A DNA stretch of 12,634 bases from JAHHLP01 sp041609895 (GCA_041609895.1 JBFIPX010000085.1:1-12634), one strand, 5' to 3'; shown: positions 1 to 7,520, numbered from the stretch's first letter. Notes: generated from the sequence alone by a model not told the origin. Numbers and translations: made by a program.

Positions 1-31
1 AATCATTTTATTCAACTCTACCATCGCACCG

Positions 32-1021
32 TTGACCGAAGCGCTGACAGATCGATTCGGTAGAAGGCACTCATACCTTCGGATCTCACTGACTGAAAGG
101 TGTAACCTGAGATGTCGATACTGCATGCCGGCGGAGGGTGTGGAGTTGAGCCCGCGCGACAGCATACTTTCGTTCGAGGAGATTGAGCGCCTGGCACGAT
201 TGTTCGTGGATGCGGGTGTTCGCAAAATTCGATTGACGGGTGGCGAGCCTCTCGTGCGGCGGGAAGTTGAAAAACTGGTTGCCCGGCTCGCCGACATCGA
301 TCGCCTCCAGTCGTTGGCCATGACTACCAACGGTCTCCTGCTCGATCGCAAAGCCACGGTTCTTAGAGAAGCGGGACTGGATTCAGTTAACATCAGTCTC
401 GACACGTTCAGACCTGATCGCTTCTTGTCGATAACGCGTCGCCGCGGCCTTGATCAAGTCCTGGCGGCCATCGACCTTTCGCTTGACGTCGGATTCGATC
501 CCGTCAAGGTCAACTGCGTTGTCATGCGCGGGGTAAACGATGACGAGGTTGCGGATTTCGTCGCTTTGACCGAGTCCAAATCTGTCGAAGTGCGCTTCAT
601 TGAATACATGCCGTTTTCCGGTAACGGATGGAATGACGACCTCTTCGTTCCGTATGCGGATATGCTGCGCGATATCGAACAACATTATGGCGCAACCGAG
701 AAGTGCGAAGACGGACCAAACGACACGACACGATCGTATCGAATTCCCGGCTTCGACGGTATGTTCGGGTTCATCTCGTCGATGAGCGATCACTTCTGCG
801 GCACTTGTAACAGGCTGCGGATTACGGCCGACGGTAATCTCAAAGTGTGTCTTTTTGGTTCGGCAGAGGTGAGTTTACGAGACCGTATGCGATCTGGAGC
901 ATCGGACCCTGAACTTCTTGGCCTGATTGACTCCGCGGTCGACCGAAAGGCAGCGCACCATGCCGGTATGCAGCAGCTATCTCAGTTAAATGACCGTCCC
1001 ATGATTCTGATTGGTGGCTGA
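32..1021 (+). CDS. moaA: GTP 3',8-cyclase MoaA (radical SAM)
   Basis: MoaA converts GTP to 3',8-cyclo-7,8-dihydro-GTP in the cytoplasm, the first committed step of molybdenum-cofactor synthesis; MoaC then makes cyclic pyranopterin monophosphate. The 329-residue length is normal. Visible are the N-terminal radical-SAM cluster motif CxxxCxxC (C24, C28, C31 in CNLRCRYC), the SAM-binding GGEP at 70-73, and the second, GTP-binding 4Fe-4S site CxxC-x13-C (C256, C259, C273). The protein ends in the conserved Gly-Gly tail (RPMILIGG). The start is TTG at 32, giving MTEALTDRFGR, which matches the usual MoaA N-terminus. The frame stays open to the window edge but contains no better start, and no Shine-Dalgarno sequence is visible. 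moaC follows after 90 bp on the same strand. Identification is secure; only the start codon is open to doubt. Confidence 0.96.
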   Translation: MTEALTDRFGRRHSYLRISLTERCNLRCRYCMPAEGVELSPRDSILSFEEIERLARLFVDAGVRKIRLTGGEPLVRREVEKLVARLADIDRLQSLAMTTNGLLLDRKATVLREAGLDSVNISLDTFRPDRFLSITRRRGLDQVLAAIDLSLDVGFDPVKVNCVVMRGVNDDEVADFVALTESKSVEVRFIEYMPFSGNGWNDDLFVPYADMLRDIEQHYGATEKCEDGPNDTTRSYRIPGFDGMFGFISSMSDHFCGTCNRLRITADGNLKVCLFGSAEVSLRDRMRSGASDPELLGLIDSAVDRKAAHHAGMQQLSQLNDRPMILIGG

Positions 1022-1111
1022 CAACCTCTTCATCTTGCTCCGCGAACAGCACGCGGCTATCTTCGTTTAATCCCACACAAAGAAATTCCCATCACCAGCC
1101 CCAGACTCACG

Positions 1112-1600
1112 ATGCCAGAGGGATCCATCTTATCGCACGTCGACCCTAAGGGAGGCGTGCATATGGTCGACGTTTCAGACAAGCCGAGCAGTGTGAGAAC
1201 AGCGGTCGCAACCGGAACTGTTCGCGTGGGATCGGAAGCTTTCAATCTTGTGAAAGAGGGCGAGGTGCGGAAGGGAGATGTACTGTCTATTGCACAGGTG
1301 GCAGGAATCATAGGCGCGAAGCAGACCAGCAAGTTGATCCCGCTCTGCCATGATGTTTCTCTCAAGGGTATCGACGTGGACTTGAGCCTCAACGACGTAG
1401 AGACTTCGATCGAGATCCGAGCGTACGCCAAAAGCGTCGGTGCAACCGGTGTGGAGATGGAAGCGCTGACGGCGGTTTCAGTCGCAGCTCTCACGGTCTA
1501 CGACATGCTCAAGTCGGTGTCAAAGAATATCGAAATCACGGGTATTCATCTGCTGGCAAAAACCGGCGGCCAGAGTGGAGATTACCTCAAATCAGACTAA
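1112..1600 (+). CDS. moaC: Cyclic pyranopterin monophosphate synthase MoaC
   Basis: MoaC rearranges the MoaA product 3',8-cyclo-7,8-dihydro-GTP into cyclic pyranopterin monophosphate, acting as a cytoplasmic hexamer. The 162-residue length is typical. Family signatures are MVDVSDK at 18-24, LIPLCH at 75-80, GVEMEALTA at 113-121 and LLAKTGGQSGD near the C-terminus. D131 and K134 (in YDMLK) correspond to the catalytic Asp/Lys pair of E. coli MoaC, and K54 in RKGDVL to its other active-site lysine. The ATG at 1112 gives a normal N-terminus, but no ribosome-binding site is evident before it. The gene lies 90 bp after moaA, so the two likely share a transcript. The other moa/moe genes are not in the window. 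No defects are seen. Confidence 0.97.
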   Translation: MPEGSILSHVDPKGGVHMVDVSDKPSSVRTAVATGTVRVGSEAFNLVKEGEVRKGDVLSIAQVAGIIGAKQTSKLIPLCHDVSLKGIDVDLSLNDVETSIEIRAYAKSVGATGVEMEALTAVSVAALTVYDMLKSVSKNIEITGIHLLAKTGGQSGDYLKSD

Positions 1601-1635
1601 CACGGGACCACGCCGGCATACCTCAATAAGTGACC

Positions 1636-2628
1636 ATGGAATCCATTCTCTCCGGAGCAAGTCTCCTGATTATTCTGGTCGTTCTGCTCGGCCTGATCTT
1701 GTTTCTGTACCTGATCCCGGTCGGACTATGGGTAACGGCGTTCTTCTCCGGCGTACGGCTGAAGCTAGTTCGAGACCTCGTAGGGATGCGGTTGCGAAAG
1801 GTGCCGCCAGCGCTTGTGGTCCGAACCATGATTACCGGCCACAAGGCAGGGCTTGACCTTGAGGCGCCTCAACTTGAGGCGCACTATCTCGCCGGCGGAG
1901 ATGTTCAAAAGGTGGTTCACGCGCTCATTTCCGCAGACAAGGCGAACATAGACCTTTCGTTTGAGCAGGCCACAGCGATTGATCTTGCCGGCCGCGACGT
2001 GTACGAAGCGGTGCAGGTGTCGGTAAACCCGAAGGTCATCGAGACACCGCCTGTGAGCGCGGTTGCAAAAGACGGCATCCAGCTACGCGCCGTATCGCGG
2101 GTTACACTTCGTGCCAACATCGACCGGCTTGTTGGCGGTGCGGGTGAGGAAACGATAATCGCCCGCGTAGGCGAGGGCATCGTCTCTACTATCGGATCGG
2201 CAGATTCGTATAAGGCGGTTCTGGAGAACCCGGATTCCATCTCGAAAGTGGTGCTTGCCAAAGGGTTGGATTCTGGGACGGCGTTCGAGATCCTATCGAT
2301 CGATATCGCTGACGTAGACGTTGGAGAAAACATCGGCGCGCTTCTTCAGGCCAATCAAGCGGAAGCGGATCTACAGGTGGCACGCGCAAAGGCGGAGGAG
2401 AGGCGTGCAGCGGCGGTCGCTCGCGAGCAAGAAATGAAAGCCGCCGTCGAAGAGCAGCGCGCCCGTGTGGTAGCGGCGGAAGCCGAAGTACCCAAAGCCA
2501 TTGCCGATGCGTTCCGTGCCGGTAACCTTGGAATCATGGACTACTACCAGTTCCGCAATATCCAGGCTGATACAAAGATGCGCGATGCAATAGGCCGTGA
2601 CGACGACTCCGACGTACCGACTGAATGA
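1636..2628 (+). CDS. floA: Flotillin-like protein FloA (SPFH family)
   Basis: FloA proteins are membrane scaffolds that form patches in the bacterial inner membrane and influence membrane fluidity, secretion and signalling; B. subtilis FloA (YqfA) belongs to the SigW envelope-stress regulon. The 330 residues match the family length. A hydrophobic membrane-anchoring segment covers about residues 5-35. The SPFH/band-7-like core contains highly conserved blocks such as AHKAGL-like GHKAGLDLE, HYLAGGDV, DLAGRDVYEAVQ, NPKVIETP, RLVGGAGEETI, ARVGEGIVSTIGS and SIDIADVDVG. An Ala/Glu/Arg-rich coiled coil (AKAEERRAAAVAREQEM) follows, then the conserved ending GIMDYYQFRNIQADTKMR. The start chosen is ATG 1636; a GTG two codons upstream (1630) is the alternative. 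The usual NfeD/YqeZ partner gene is not adjacent. Instead an unrecognised gene begins 18 bp downstream. Confidence 0.96.
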   Translation: MESILSGASLLIILVVLLGLILFLYLIPVGLWVTAFFSGVRLKLVRDLVGMRLRKVPPALVVRTMITGHKAGLDLEAPQLEAHYLAGGDVQKVVHALISADKANIDLSFEQATAIDLAGRDVYEAVQVSVNPKVIETPPVSAVAKDGIQLRAVSRVTLRANIDRLVGGAGEETIIARVGEGIVSTIGSADSYKAVLENPDSISKVVLAKGLDSGTAFEILSIDIADVDVGENIGALLQANQAEADLQVARAKAEERRAAAVAREQEMKAAVEEQRARVVAAEAEVPKAIADAFRAGNLGIMDYYQFRNIQADTKMRDAIGRDDDSDVPTE

Positions 2629-2646
2629 TGGAACTACGGACACTCC

Positions 2647-3213
2647 ATGCGGGATGATATCTCCGCGGGTGCAGCGGCGCGGCTTACGGCGTTCGCGGTC
2701 GCCGGGACGGTTACTACCGCGCAAGAAGTAGCCAGCGCGGTACTTCGCGAGATTCCGGAGGCTGATCCCGGACTGGTCGCAGAGGAAACACTTACGATGA
2801 TCTCTGTGGTGTCTGCGAGAGCGGTCGAAGCGGGCTCCAACGGTGAAGTAGCTAGATTGGTCGCACAAACGCTACTCGATCTCCCCTCCAGTTATCACGA
2901 TTACTTGCTCGGCGGGTCCATGCTCGAGACAGGTGGTCCGTCCTCAGCGAACGATGTAGCTGTCTATGACAGGCTTGCTCGAAAGAAGGCGTTCTACGCG
3001 GTTCATCTCGGTGCCGGTCAGCTTCCAACCGCGCGCGCACTCAAGGACAAGATGGAACTCTGGATGGGACGTGTGAGTCCTCGGGGCCTCTCCGAACATC
3101 CGGCTGCTCGACTCGCACGCATGGCACTGTTACCTGACGTCGATCGGCACGTGAAGCTGATCTACGAGTTCGCCCGGCGAGAAGACGCGACTCGGACTAT
3201 TCCTTCCGAATGA
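2647..3213 (+). CDS. Hypothetical protein following floA
   Basis: A 188-residue protein I do not recognise. It starts 18 bp after the floA stop, so it is probably co-transcribed with floA. The N-terminal ~70 residues are Ala/Val-rich and probably helical (AARLTAFAVAGTVTTAQEVASAVL). The middle carries DLPSSYHDYLLGGSMLETGG, and the C-terminal half is basic (LARKKAFYAVHLGAGQLPTARALKDKMELW). There is no signal peptide, no clear transmembrane helix and no cysteine, which suggests a cytosolic helical protein. A competing ATG at 2628 runs into a stop after nine codons, so ATG 2647 is the reasonable start. Codon use resembles that of its neighbours. Its last 17 bp overlap the 3' end of the opposite-strand CBS-domain gene. 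Position suggests a link to FloA function, but that is inference only. Confidence 0.8.
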   Translation: MRDDISAGAAARLTAFAVAGTVTTAQEVASAVLREIPEADPGLVAEETLTMISVVSARAVEAGSNGEVARLVAQTLLDLPSSYHDYLLGGSMLETGGPSSANDVAVYDRLARKKAFYAVHLGAGQLPTARALKDKMELWMGRVSPRGLSEHPAARLARMALLPDVDRHVKLIYEFARREDATRTIPSE

Positions 3214-4459
3214 TCTTGACTAGATCTATCCGATTAGCTGCGGACTCTAGAACGCTGAACGAGAATCCGTCGAGATCGAAAACCTCTTTTACGTCCGGTA
3301 TCGTGCCTAGCTTTTCCATCAGGTAGCCGGCTACCGTTTCGTAGTCGCCGCCTGGAATCTTGAAGCCGAATCGATCCAAAAGCTCGTCCACCTCCACGCG
3401 TCCGCTAACGATCAGGGTATTCTCGTCAATTCGGCGGACGATTCGTTCCTCCTCGTCGAATTCGTCTCGGATTTCACCGAAGAGCTCCTCAAGAAGGTCT
3501 TCCAGCGTGACGAGTCCTGCCGTGCCGCCATACTCATCCACGACGAGAGCAACCGACATGTTATCATTGAGAAACTCACGCAGTAGATCTTTTGAGAGTT
3601 TCGACTCCGGATACGCCGAGATCGGCCGGATAAGATCCGAAATCGTTTCGGGGTTTTTGAACAGATCGAATGCGAATGCCACGCCCACGATGTGATCGAT
3701 GTTCTCGTGGTACACGAGGAGTTTAGAGTGGCTTGTCTCGATGAACGCGCGGCGCACCTGCTCCAGCGACGCGGTGTCTTCAATCGCTTCGATATCTGTT
3801 CTCGGTACCATGGACTCACGCACTCGTATCGAGTTCATGGCGAGTACGTTGGAGAGGAGCTCACTTTCATCCTCGTCCAGATCCAGTTCTCCGCGTTTCA
3901 GACTTTCCTCGAGAATGAGTTCAAAGTCCCGGCGCATGAACTGCGAAAACGTCTCGGCATCGATTCGAAAAAGGCGTATCAGTGCGTTGGACGTAAGCTC
4001 CGCCACCTTGATCATCGGAAGCAGAAGGTAGTAGGTGACCTTCAGAGGCAGGGCAAGCGCGAACACCGAGCGCGTCGGTATCTCCCTGAGAATCGATTTG
4101 GGCAAGATCTCACCGAATGCCAGAATGATCACCGACGCAACGATCGTCTGGCTTGCCAACGTGAGCAGATCCGTTGCTCCAACCGTAAGGAAGTCACTCG
4201 AGTAAAGTCCTTGGAAAATTGGCTCGAGAAGTATCGCCATGATCGTAGAGTAGGCGACGAGCGCGAGATTGTTGCCTACCAAAGTCGTGGTGAGGAGCTT
4301 CGACGGGTTGTTGACGAAATCCCGGACTACGGGCCCGATGATCTCGGATCGACGTGAGAATACCTCTACTCTGAGTCGGTTTGCCGCGACAAAGGCGATC
4401 TCAGAACCAGAGAACAACCCGCTGAGCACAATAAGGAGAACGATTGCTCCAATTTCCAT
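3197..4459 (-). CDS. DUF21/CBS/CorC_HlyC membrane protein (CNNM/CorB-like, GldE-like)
   Basis: This 420-residue protein has the standard architecture of the family often annotated hemolysin or GldE-like; characterised CorB/CNNM members transport Mg2+ or help resist it. Residues 1-185 form the DUF21 membrane domain, with SGSE at 17-20, GNN at 62-64 and FGEILPK at 115-121, motifs matching the ion-site region of CorB/CNNM. Residues about 213-335 form the paired CBS module, beginning RVRESMVPRTD and ending DEYGGTAGLVTLEDLLEE; CBS pairs in this family bind ATP-Mg. Residues about 345-418 form the CorC_HlyC transporter-associated domain. The start ATG lies 18 bp after the enoyl-CoA hydratase stop. 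An AGAGG sits 13 nt before the ATG, separated by a T7 run, so it is only a marginal ribosome site. This gene is the last of the minus-strand block and overlaps the neighbouring gene tail-to-tail. Substrate is not determined. Confidence 0.93.
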   Translation of the reverse strand: MEIGAIVLLIVLSGLFSGSEIAFVAANRLRVEVFSRRSEIIGPVVRDFVNNPSKLLTTTLVGNNLALVAYSTIMAILLEPIFQGLYSSDFLTVGATDLLTLASQTIVASVIILAFGEILPKSILREIPTRSVFALALPLKVTYYLLLPMIKVAELTSNALIRLFRIDAETFSQFMRRDFELILEESLKRGELDLDEDESELLSNVLAMNSIRVRESMVPRTDIEAIEDTASLEQVRRAFIETSHSKLLVYHENIDHIVGVAFAFDLFKNPETISDLIRPISAYPESKLSKDLLREFLNDNMSVALVVDEYGGTAGLVTLEDLLEELFGEIRDEFDEEERIVRRIDENTLIVSGRVEVDELLDRFGFKIPGGDYETVAGYLMEKLGTIPDVKEVFDLDGFSFSVLESAANRIDLVKIIRKE

Positions 4460-4477
4460 GGGTGGAAAAAAACCTCT

Positions 4478-5263
4478 CTAGGCGCCGGTGAATTTCGGCT
4501 TTCTTTTCTCGAGGAAGGCGCTGACGCCTTCTACAGCATCCTGCGTTCCGAATGCCCTCCCGAACAATTGAACCTCCCTTTCGAGGCCCTCTTCGAAATT
4601 GATCTCGTCGGCGGCACGAAAAGCCTCGATGGCATACGCGATAGCCAGCGGTGCCTTCTCCGCAATTACCGCGGCGACGGCCCGGGCATCCTTGATGAGC
4701 GCATCCGGGGACGACACTCGATTCACGAGTCCGATTTCAAAGGCGCGACTTGCCGAAACGCGCTCGCCGGTAAGAATCATTTCCGCTGCTATGCCTGGCC
4801 CCACAATGCGCGGCAGACGCTGTGTCCCGCCAAATCCGGGTAGGATTCCAAGGTTTATCTCAGGCTGTCCAAACTGGGCATTCTCAGAAGCTATCCGTAT
4901 GTGGCATGCGAGAGCGAGTTCGCAGCCGCCACCGAGCGCAAAACCGTTTACTGCGGCGATGACAGGCATCGTACACTGTTCGATGATGTTGAACACGTTC
5001 TGTCCTCTGCGCGCGAACGAAACGGCGTCTTCTTCGCCCATGTCGCGGAACATCTGAATGTCGGCGCCCGCCGCGAAGGCCTTATGTCCGGCGCCTGTGA
5101 GTATCACGCATCGTATGTCATCGTCTGAATCGAGATCCTGGAAGCAGTCCTCGAGATCATCAATTACTGCTCGGTTGAGCGCATTAAGTTTGTCCGGGCG
5201 GTTGATGGTGACCAATGCGATGCCGCGTTCGTCAACCTCAAGCAGCAGACTGCTATAGGCCAT
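4478..5263 (-). CDS. Enoyl-CoA hydratase/isomerase family protein (crotonase)
   Basis: A 261-residue crotonase-fold enzyme that most likely hydrates trans-2-enoyl-CoA to 3-hydroxyacyl-CoA, in fatty-acid oxidation or short-chain acyl-CoA (crotonyl-CoA) metabolism. The oxyanion-hole segment is KAFAAGADI at 61-69, followed by GFALGGGCELAL. Both catalytic glutamates of hydratases are present: E115 in GGGCE and E135 in QPEINLGILPG. Their 20-residue spacing matches the E144/E164 pair of the rat mitochondrial enzyme, which argues for hydratase rather than a crotonase lacking one Glu. The C-terminus (AFLEKRKPKF) is also typical. It sits between the coiled-coil membrane gene (34-bp gap upstream) and the CBS-domain gene (18-bp gap downstream), probably in one transcript, without an obvious metabolic partner nearby. 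Chain-length specificity cannot be read from sequence. Confidence 0.94.
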   Translation of the reverse strand: MAYSSLLLEVDERGIALVTINRPDKLNALNRAVIDDLEDCFQDLDSDDDIRCVILTGAGHKAFAAGADIQMFRDMGEEDAVSFARRGQNVFNIIEQCTMPVIAAVNGFALGGGCELALACHIRIASENAQFGQPEINLGILPGFGGTQRLPRIVGPGIAAEMILTGERVSASRAFEIGLVNRVSSPDALIKDARAVAAVIAEKAPLAIAYAIEAFRAADEINFEEGLEREVQLFGRAFGTQDAVEGVSAFLEKRKPKFTGA

Positions 5264-5297
5264 TTCAGTGTGTTATGGGTGGGTGGGAGAACGTTAT

Positions 5298-6167
5298 CTA
5301 CTTGACCCGCGTCGCCTGACGGGTACTCTCTTCGTCGCTGTCACTGTCGGTATAGGTATCCATATCACCAAGCATGTCGGTCGGGCGGGCGAAAACTTCC
5401 TCAATCTCTTCGATCGCTAGCTGGGTCTCTTCAACTTCGGTGAGCAACGTGTCAAGCTGGAACGTAATCTCTTCGGGATTACGCAAGGTCAGTGACTGTT
5501 CATGAATGTATTTGACAACATCCTCGATTGTTTCGATCTGGGCCTTGATGATTTCAAGGTTCTCTCTGCCCTTCTTGAATCGTGTCAGTCGCTGCTCGAG
5601 TATGCGCAGTCGACGCTCCTTAATCGCCCGTACCTTGGGTTGGTCGTCCTGCATGTCTGACCGCAGCGACTCAATGGCACGAATCACCTCACCCTCCGTA
5701 TTCGTTTGGGAGCTGAATTCGTAGCGCTCCTGCTGATACAACAGTGAGAGATATGAATCGAGCAGACCATTGATCTTCTTGATGTGGCTGTCGAGCATAC
5801 CCTGGGACGCGTAACTCAGCTTGCGGTAGTTGCCCTGAATGTCACGACCCAGCTTTCGAAGTCTCGCATAACGCCGCTGACTGTGCTTCGACAGGTGCTG
5901 AAACACCTCTTTCTGAGAGGGGGGACGCGCATGCTCCGCAGCGCGCTGCGATCGAATCGCTCTACGAAAACGATCTTGCCTGGGGACGATCCCGAGATAG
6001 AGCAGTTCGATGGCCGTCGCAAAAAGCAGGATCGTCTCGAAAGGCCACGTGGCTCCGCTGCTGAACAAACTCACGGAGAACGATATCAACATCGCTCCAA
6101 TCAGGAATGCAAGATTCCAGGGATGGAGAAACGCTTCTTTCGTGTAGTTAGTGTTCCGTTCGCTCAT
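5298..6167 (-). CDS. Two-TM membrane protein with long cytoplasmic coiled coil, in psp cluster
   Basis: An unrecognised 289-residue membrane protein. Two hydrophobic segments, about residues 17-37 and 43-62, form an N-terminal hairpin, followed by a positively charged stretch (RQDRFRRAIRSQR, 63-75) that places the long C-terminal part in the cytoplasm. Residues about 85-260 are rich in Arg, Lys, Glu, Leu and Ile in coiled-coil-like arrangement (for example KERRLRILEQRLTRFKKG at 183-200). The tail (about 265-289) is Asp/Ser/Glu-rich and probably disordered. ATG 6167 starts 15 bp after the preceding PspA-paralog stop, so it should be translated from the same message. PspA-type proteins commonly work with a membrane partner (PspB/PspC or LiaI in known systems). 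This protein resembles none of those, but its position and topology fit such a role. That role is inference. Confidence 0.87.
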   Translation of the reverse strand: MSERNTNYTKEAFLHPWNLAFLIGAMLISFSVSLFSSGATWPFETILLFATAIELLYLGIVPRQDRFRRAIRSQRAAEHARPPSQKEVFQHLSKHSQRRYARLRKLGRDIQGNYRKLSYASQGMLDSHIKKINGLLDSYLSLLYQQERYEFSSQTNTEGEVIRAIESLRSDMQDDQPKVRAIKERRLRILEQRLTRFKKGRENLEIIKAQIETIEDVVKYIHEQSLTLRNPEEITFQLDTLLTEVEETQLAIEEIEEVFARPTDMLGDMDTYTDSDSDEESTRQATRVK

Positions 6168-6182
6168 GCAGGGTTGCCCGAC

Positions 6183-6689
6183 TCAGTCGCTCTTCTTTTC
6201 GCCGCTATTTCCACTTCCACGCATGCGGCCAATCGTCTTCTCCGGGAGCGGCCCTTCATCCCGTTCGTCCGCGGGTCCGCGGGTGGGAGAAACGCCGCTG
6301 CCGGTTCCACTGTCATCGTCCGGCTCGCGAGCGTCTGTTGCTCCGACTTCGCTTCGGATTCGATCAACGAGGTCACGCGCCCGCTCCTTCTGAAGTTCGT
6401 CGTCAAACTTGGCAAGTTCCTCGGCCTTCAAGGCTTTTTCCGCTCTTTCGCCCGCTGATTCCAGCGCGACCTCGAGTCGGGCTTCAAAGTGCGCCGTCTC
6501 AAGTGCCAGCTTATCTACCACTTCACTGTGGGTATCGAGCGCGGATTCCGATTCTGAACCCATCCTCGTCACCGCGTTGGCGATCGACTTGCTCCGCTCG
6601 AAATCGCGGACCGCCTTCTTGAGTTTCTTGAGAGCTCTGAGGTGTTCCTTTTCGGCTTCCTTGATTCGCTGATATTCTTCCGGAGTCAT
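6183..6689 (-). CDS. Short PspA-like coiled-coil protein (paralog of PspA C-terminal half)
   Basis: A 168-residue helical, highly charged protein. Residues 28-78 align with residues 141-192 of the adjacent PspA with one gap: FERSK against HERAK, DTHSE against DQTHDE, and ETAHFEARLEVALES (64-78) against QTAKQEARMEVALDS (178-192). It therefore looks like a duplicate of the C-terminal helices of PspA that lacks the N-terminal amphipathic helix and helical hairpin. After about residue 120 the tail is low-complexity, acidic and glycine-rich, ending EKKSD. The start chosen is ATG 6689 (MTPEEYQRIK); a TTG two codons upstream is possible. It begins 11 bp after the pspA stop and ends 15 bp before the membrane-protein gene, so all three are probably one operon. 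It may modulate PspA assembly, but that is inference; I know of no named family for it. Confidence 0.86.
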   Translation of the reverse strand: MTPEEYQRIKEAEKEHLRALKKLKKAVRDFERSKSIANAVTRMGSESESALDTHSEVVDKLALETAHFEARLEVALESAGERAEKALKAEELAKFDDELQKERARDLVDRIRSEVGATDAREPDDDSGTGSGVSPTRGPADERDEGPLPEKTIGRMRGSGNSGEKKSD

Positions 6690-6700
6690 GACCAACTGAG

Positions 6701-7471
6701 TTATTCGGTCTGTGTTCGCTGTTTCCCGAGTGTTTTGTCGCCTTGCTCCGCCTCGCGCTCCGGAAGGTCAAGTTGCGGCTCTTCGGAAGCACCGCCTGAC
6801 TCTCCCAGTCCCATCTCGAGCTTGAACTGCTTAACGATTTCTGAGGCACGTATCGTCCGGGCATCCTCTTCGATCTGGATCGCTTCCGAATCGATGGAGT
6901 CGAGCGCGACCTCCATGCGAGCCTCCTGCTTTGCAGTTTGCTCCTGAATTCGCGTGAGCATCTCGTCATGCGTCTGGTCAACCCCACCTACCTCAAACTG
7001 CTCCAGCGTGTCTGCGATTTTCGCCTGCCACTTTGCCCGCTCGTGCGCCCGGAGAGCATCCTTCGCCTCCTGGATCTTGCGGTCCTTTTCCCGCATGAAC
7101 GCCTTCTTGACCTGAAGTGCTTTGTCATAGGCGGCCGTCGCGTACGACAGCTGCTCTTTCGTTCGAATGTGTGCCTCCTTAATCTCCTCGAGACGGATGG
7201 CGTACTGCTGGGCGATGTCGTCACGACCGGCCTTTATACCAGCCTTGACTTTCGAAGTGAGGTCTCCCAACTCCGCCTCATAACGACGTGCCTCCTTCTG
7301 CAGAAGCATGACGTTCGCTTTCACCGTTGCAATATTTTCGTTCATCTTCGGGACCTGATCGTTCAGTTCCCGCATGTTCTGTTCGAGGATCAGGCGCGGG
7401 TCTTCCAGGGCCGATATGGCACCTCCAAAGATCGAGCGCACCCAGCGCGAGAATCTTGACCAAATGGACAT
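6701..7471 (-). CDS. pspA: PspA/IM30 (Vipp1) family membrane-stress protein
   Basis: PspA/IM30 proteins are ESCRT-III-like helical proteins that bind stressed inner membrane from the cytoplasmic side and support its integrity. The 256-residue protein starts with an amphipathic helix (MSIWSRFSRWVRSIFG, 1-16), then the family hallmark ALEDPRLILEQNMREL (21-36). A long charged helical hairpin runs from about 40 to 150 and further helices to about 220. The last ~36 residues are an acidic, Gln/Glu-rich tail. No membrane-spanning segment is present, as expected. ATG 7471 gives the typical N-terminus; an AAGG lies 10 nt before it. Upstream (7472-7596) are a possible promoter and alternative hairpins. 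Downstream at 11 bp is a shortened paralog, then a two-TM coiled-coil protein. No PspF, PspB or PspC is seen, so control differs from the enteric psp system. Confidence 0.94.
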   Translation of the reverse strand: MSIWSRFSRWVRSIFGGAISALEDPRLILEQNMRELNDQVPKMNENIATVKANVMLLQKEARRYEAELGDLTSKVKAGIKAGRDDIAQQYAIRLEEIKEAHIRTKEQLSYATAAYDKALQVKKAFMREKDRKIQEAKDALRAHERAKWQAKIADTLEQFEVGGVDQTHDEMLTRIQEQTAKQEARMEVALDSIDSEAIQIEEDARTIRASEIVKQFKLEMGLGESGGASEEPQLDLPEREAEQGDKTLGKQRTQTE

Positions 7472-7509
7472 GATAGGTGTGCCTTATTCTGAAGAATTGT
7501 GAGTCTTAC

Positions 7510-7515
7510 AATATA
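7510..7515 (-). promoter_or_regulatory. Possible -10 element for pspA
   Basis: Reading the minus strand, TATATT (five of six matches to TATAAT) lies 38 bp before the pspA start codon, in the only AT-rich stretch of the gap. Continuing to TATATTGT it also partly resembles the Bacteroidota TAnnTTTG box. No good -35 hexamer lies 16-18 bp upstream, so the call is weak. Confidence 0.3.
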
Positions 7516-7520
7516 GTGTG

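Noticed and set aside
3692..4357. 221-codon plus-strand open frame
   Set aside because: Lies wholly antisense to the well-supported DUF21/CBS gene; its product looks like charged random sequence.
5277..5287. GGGTGGGTGGG run, possible G-quadruplex before the enoyl-CoA hydratase
   Set aside because: Only three G-runs are present; a standard quadruplex needs four.
5784..6458. 224-codon plus-strand open frame
   Set aside because: Antisense to two supported genes of the psp cluster and crosses their boundary; no protein-like features.
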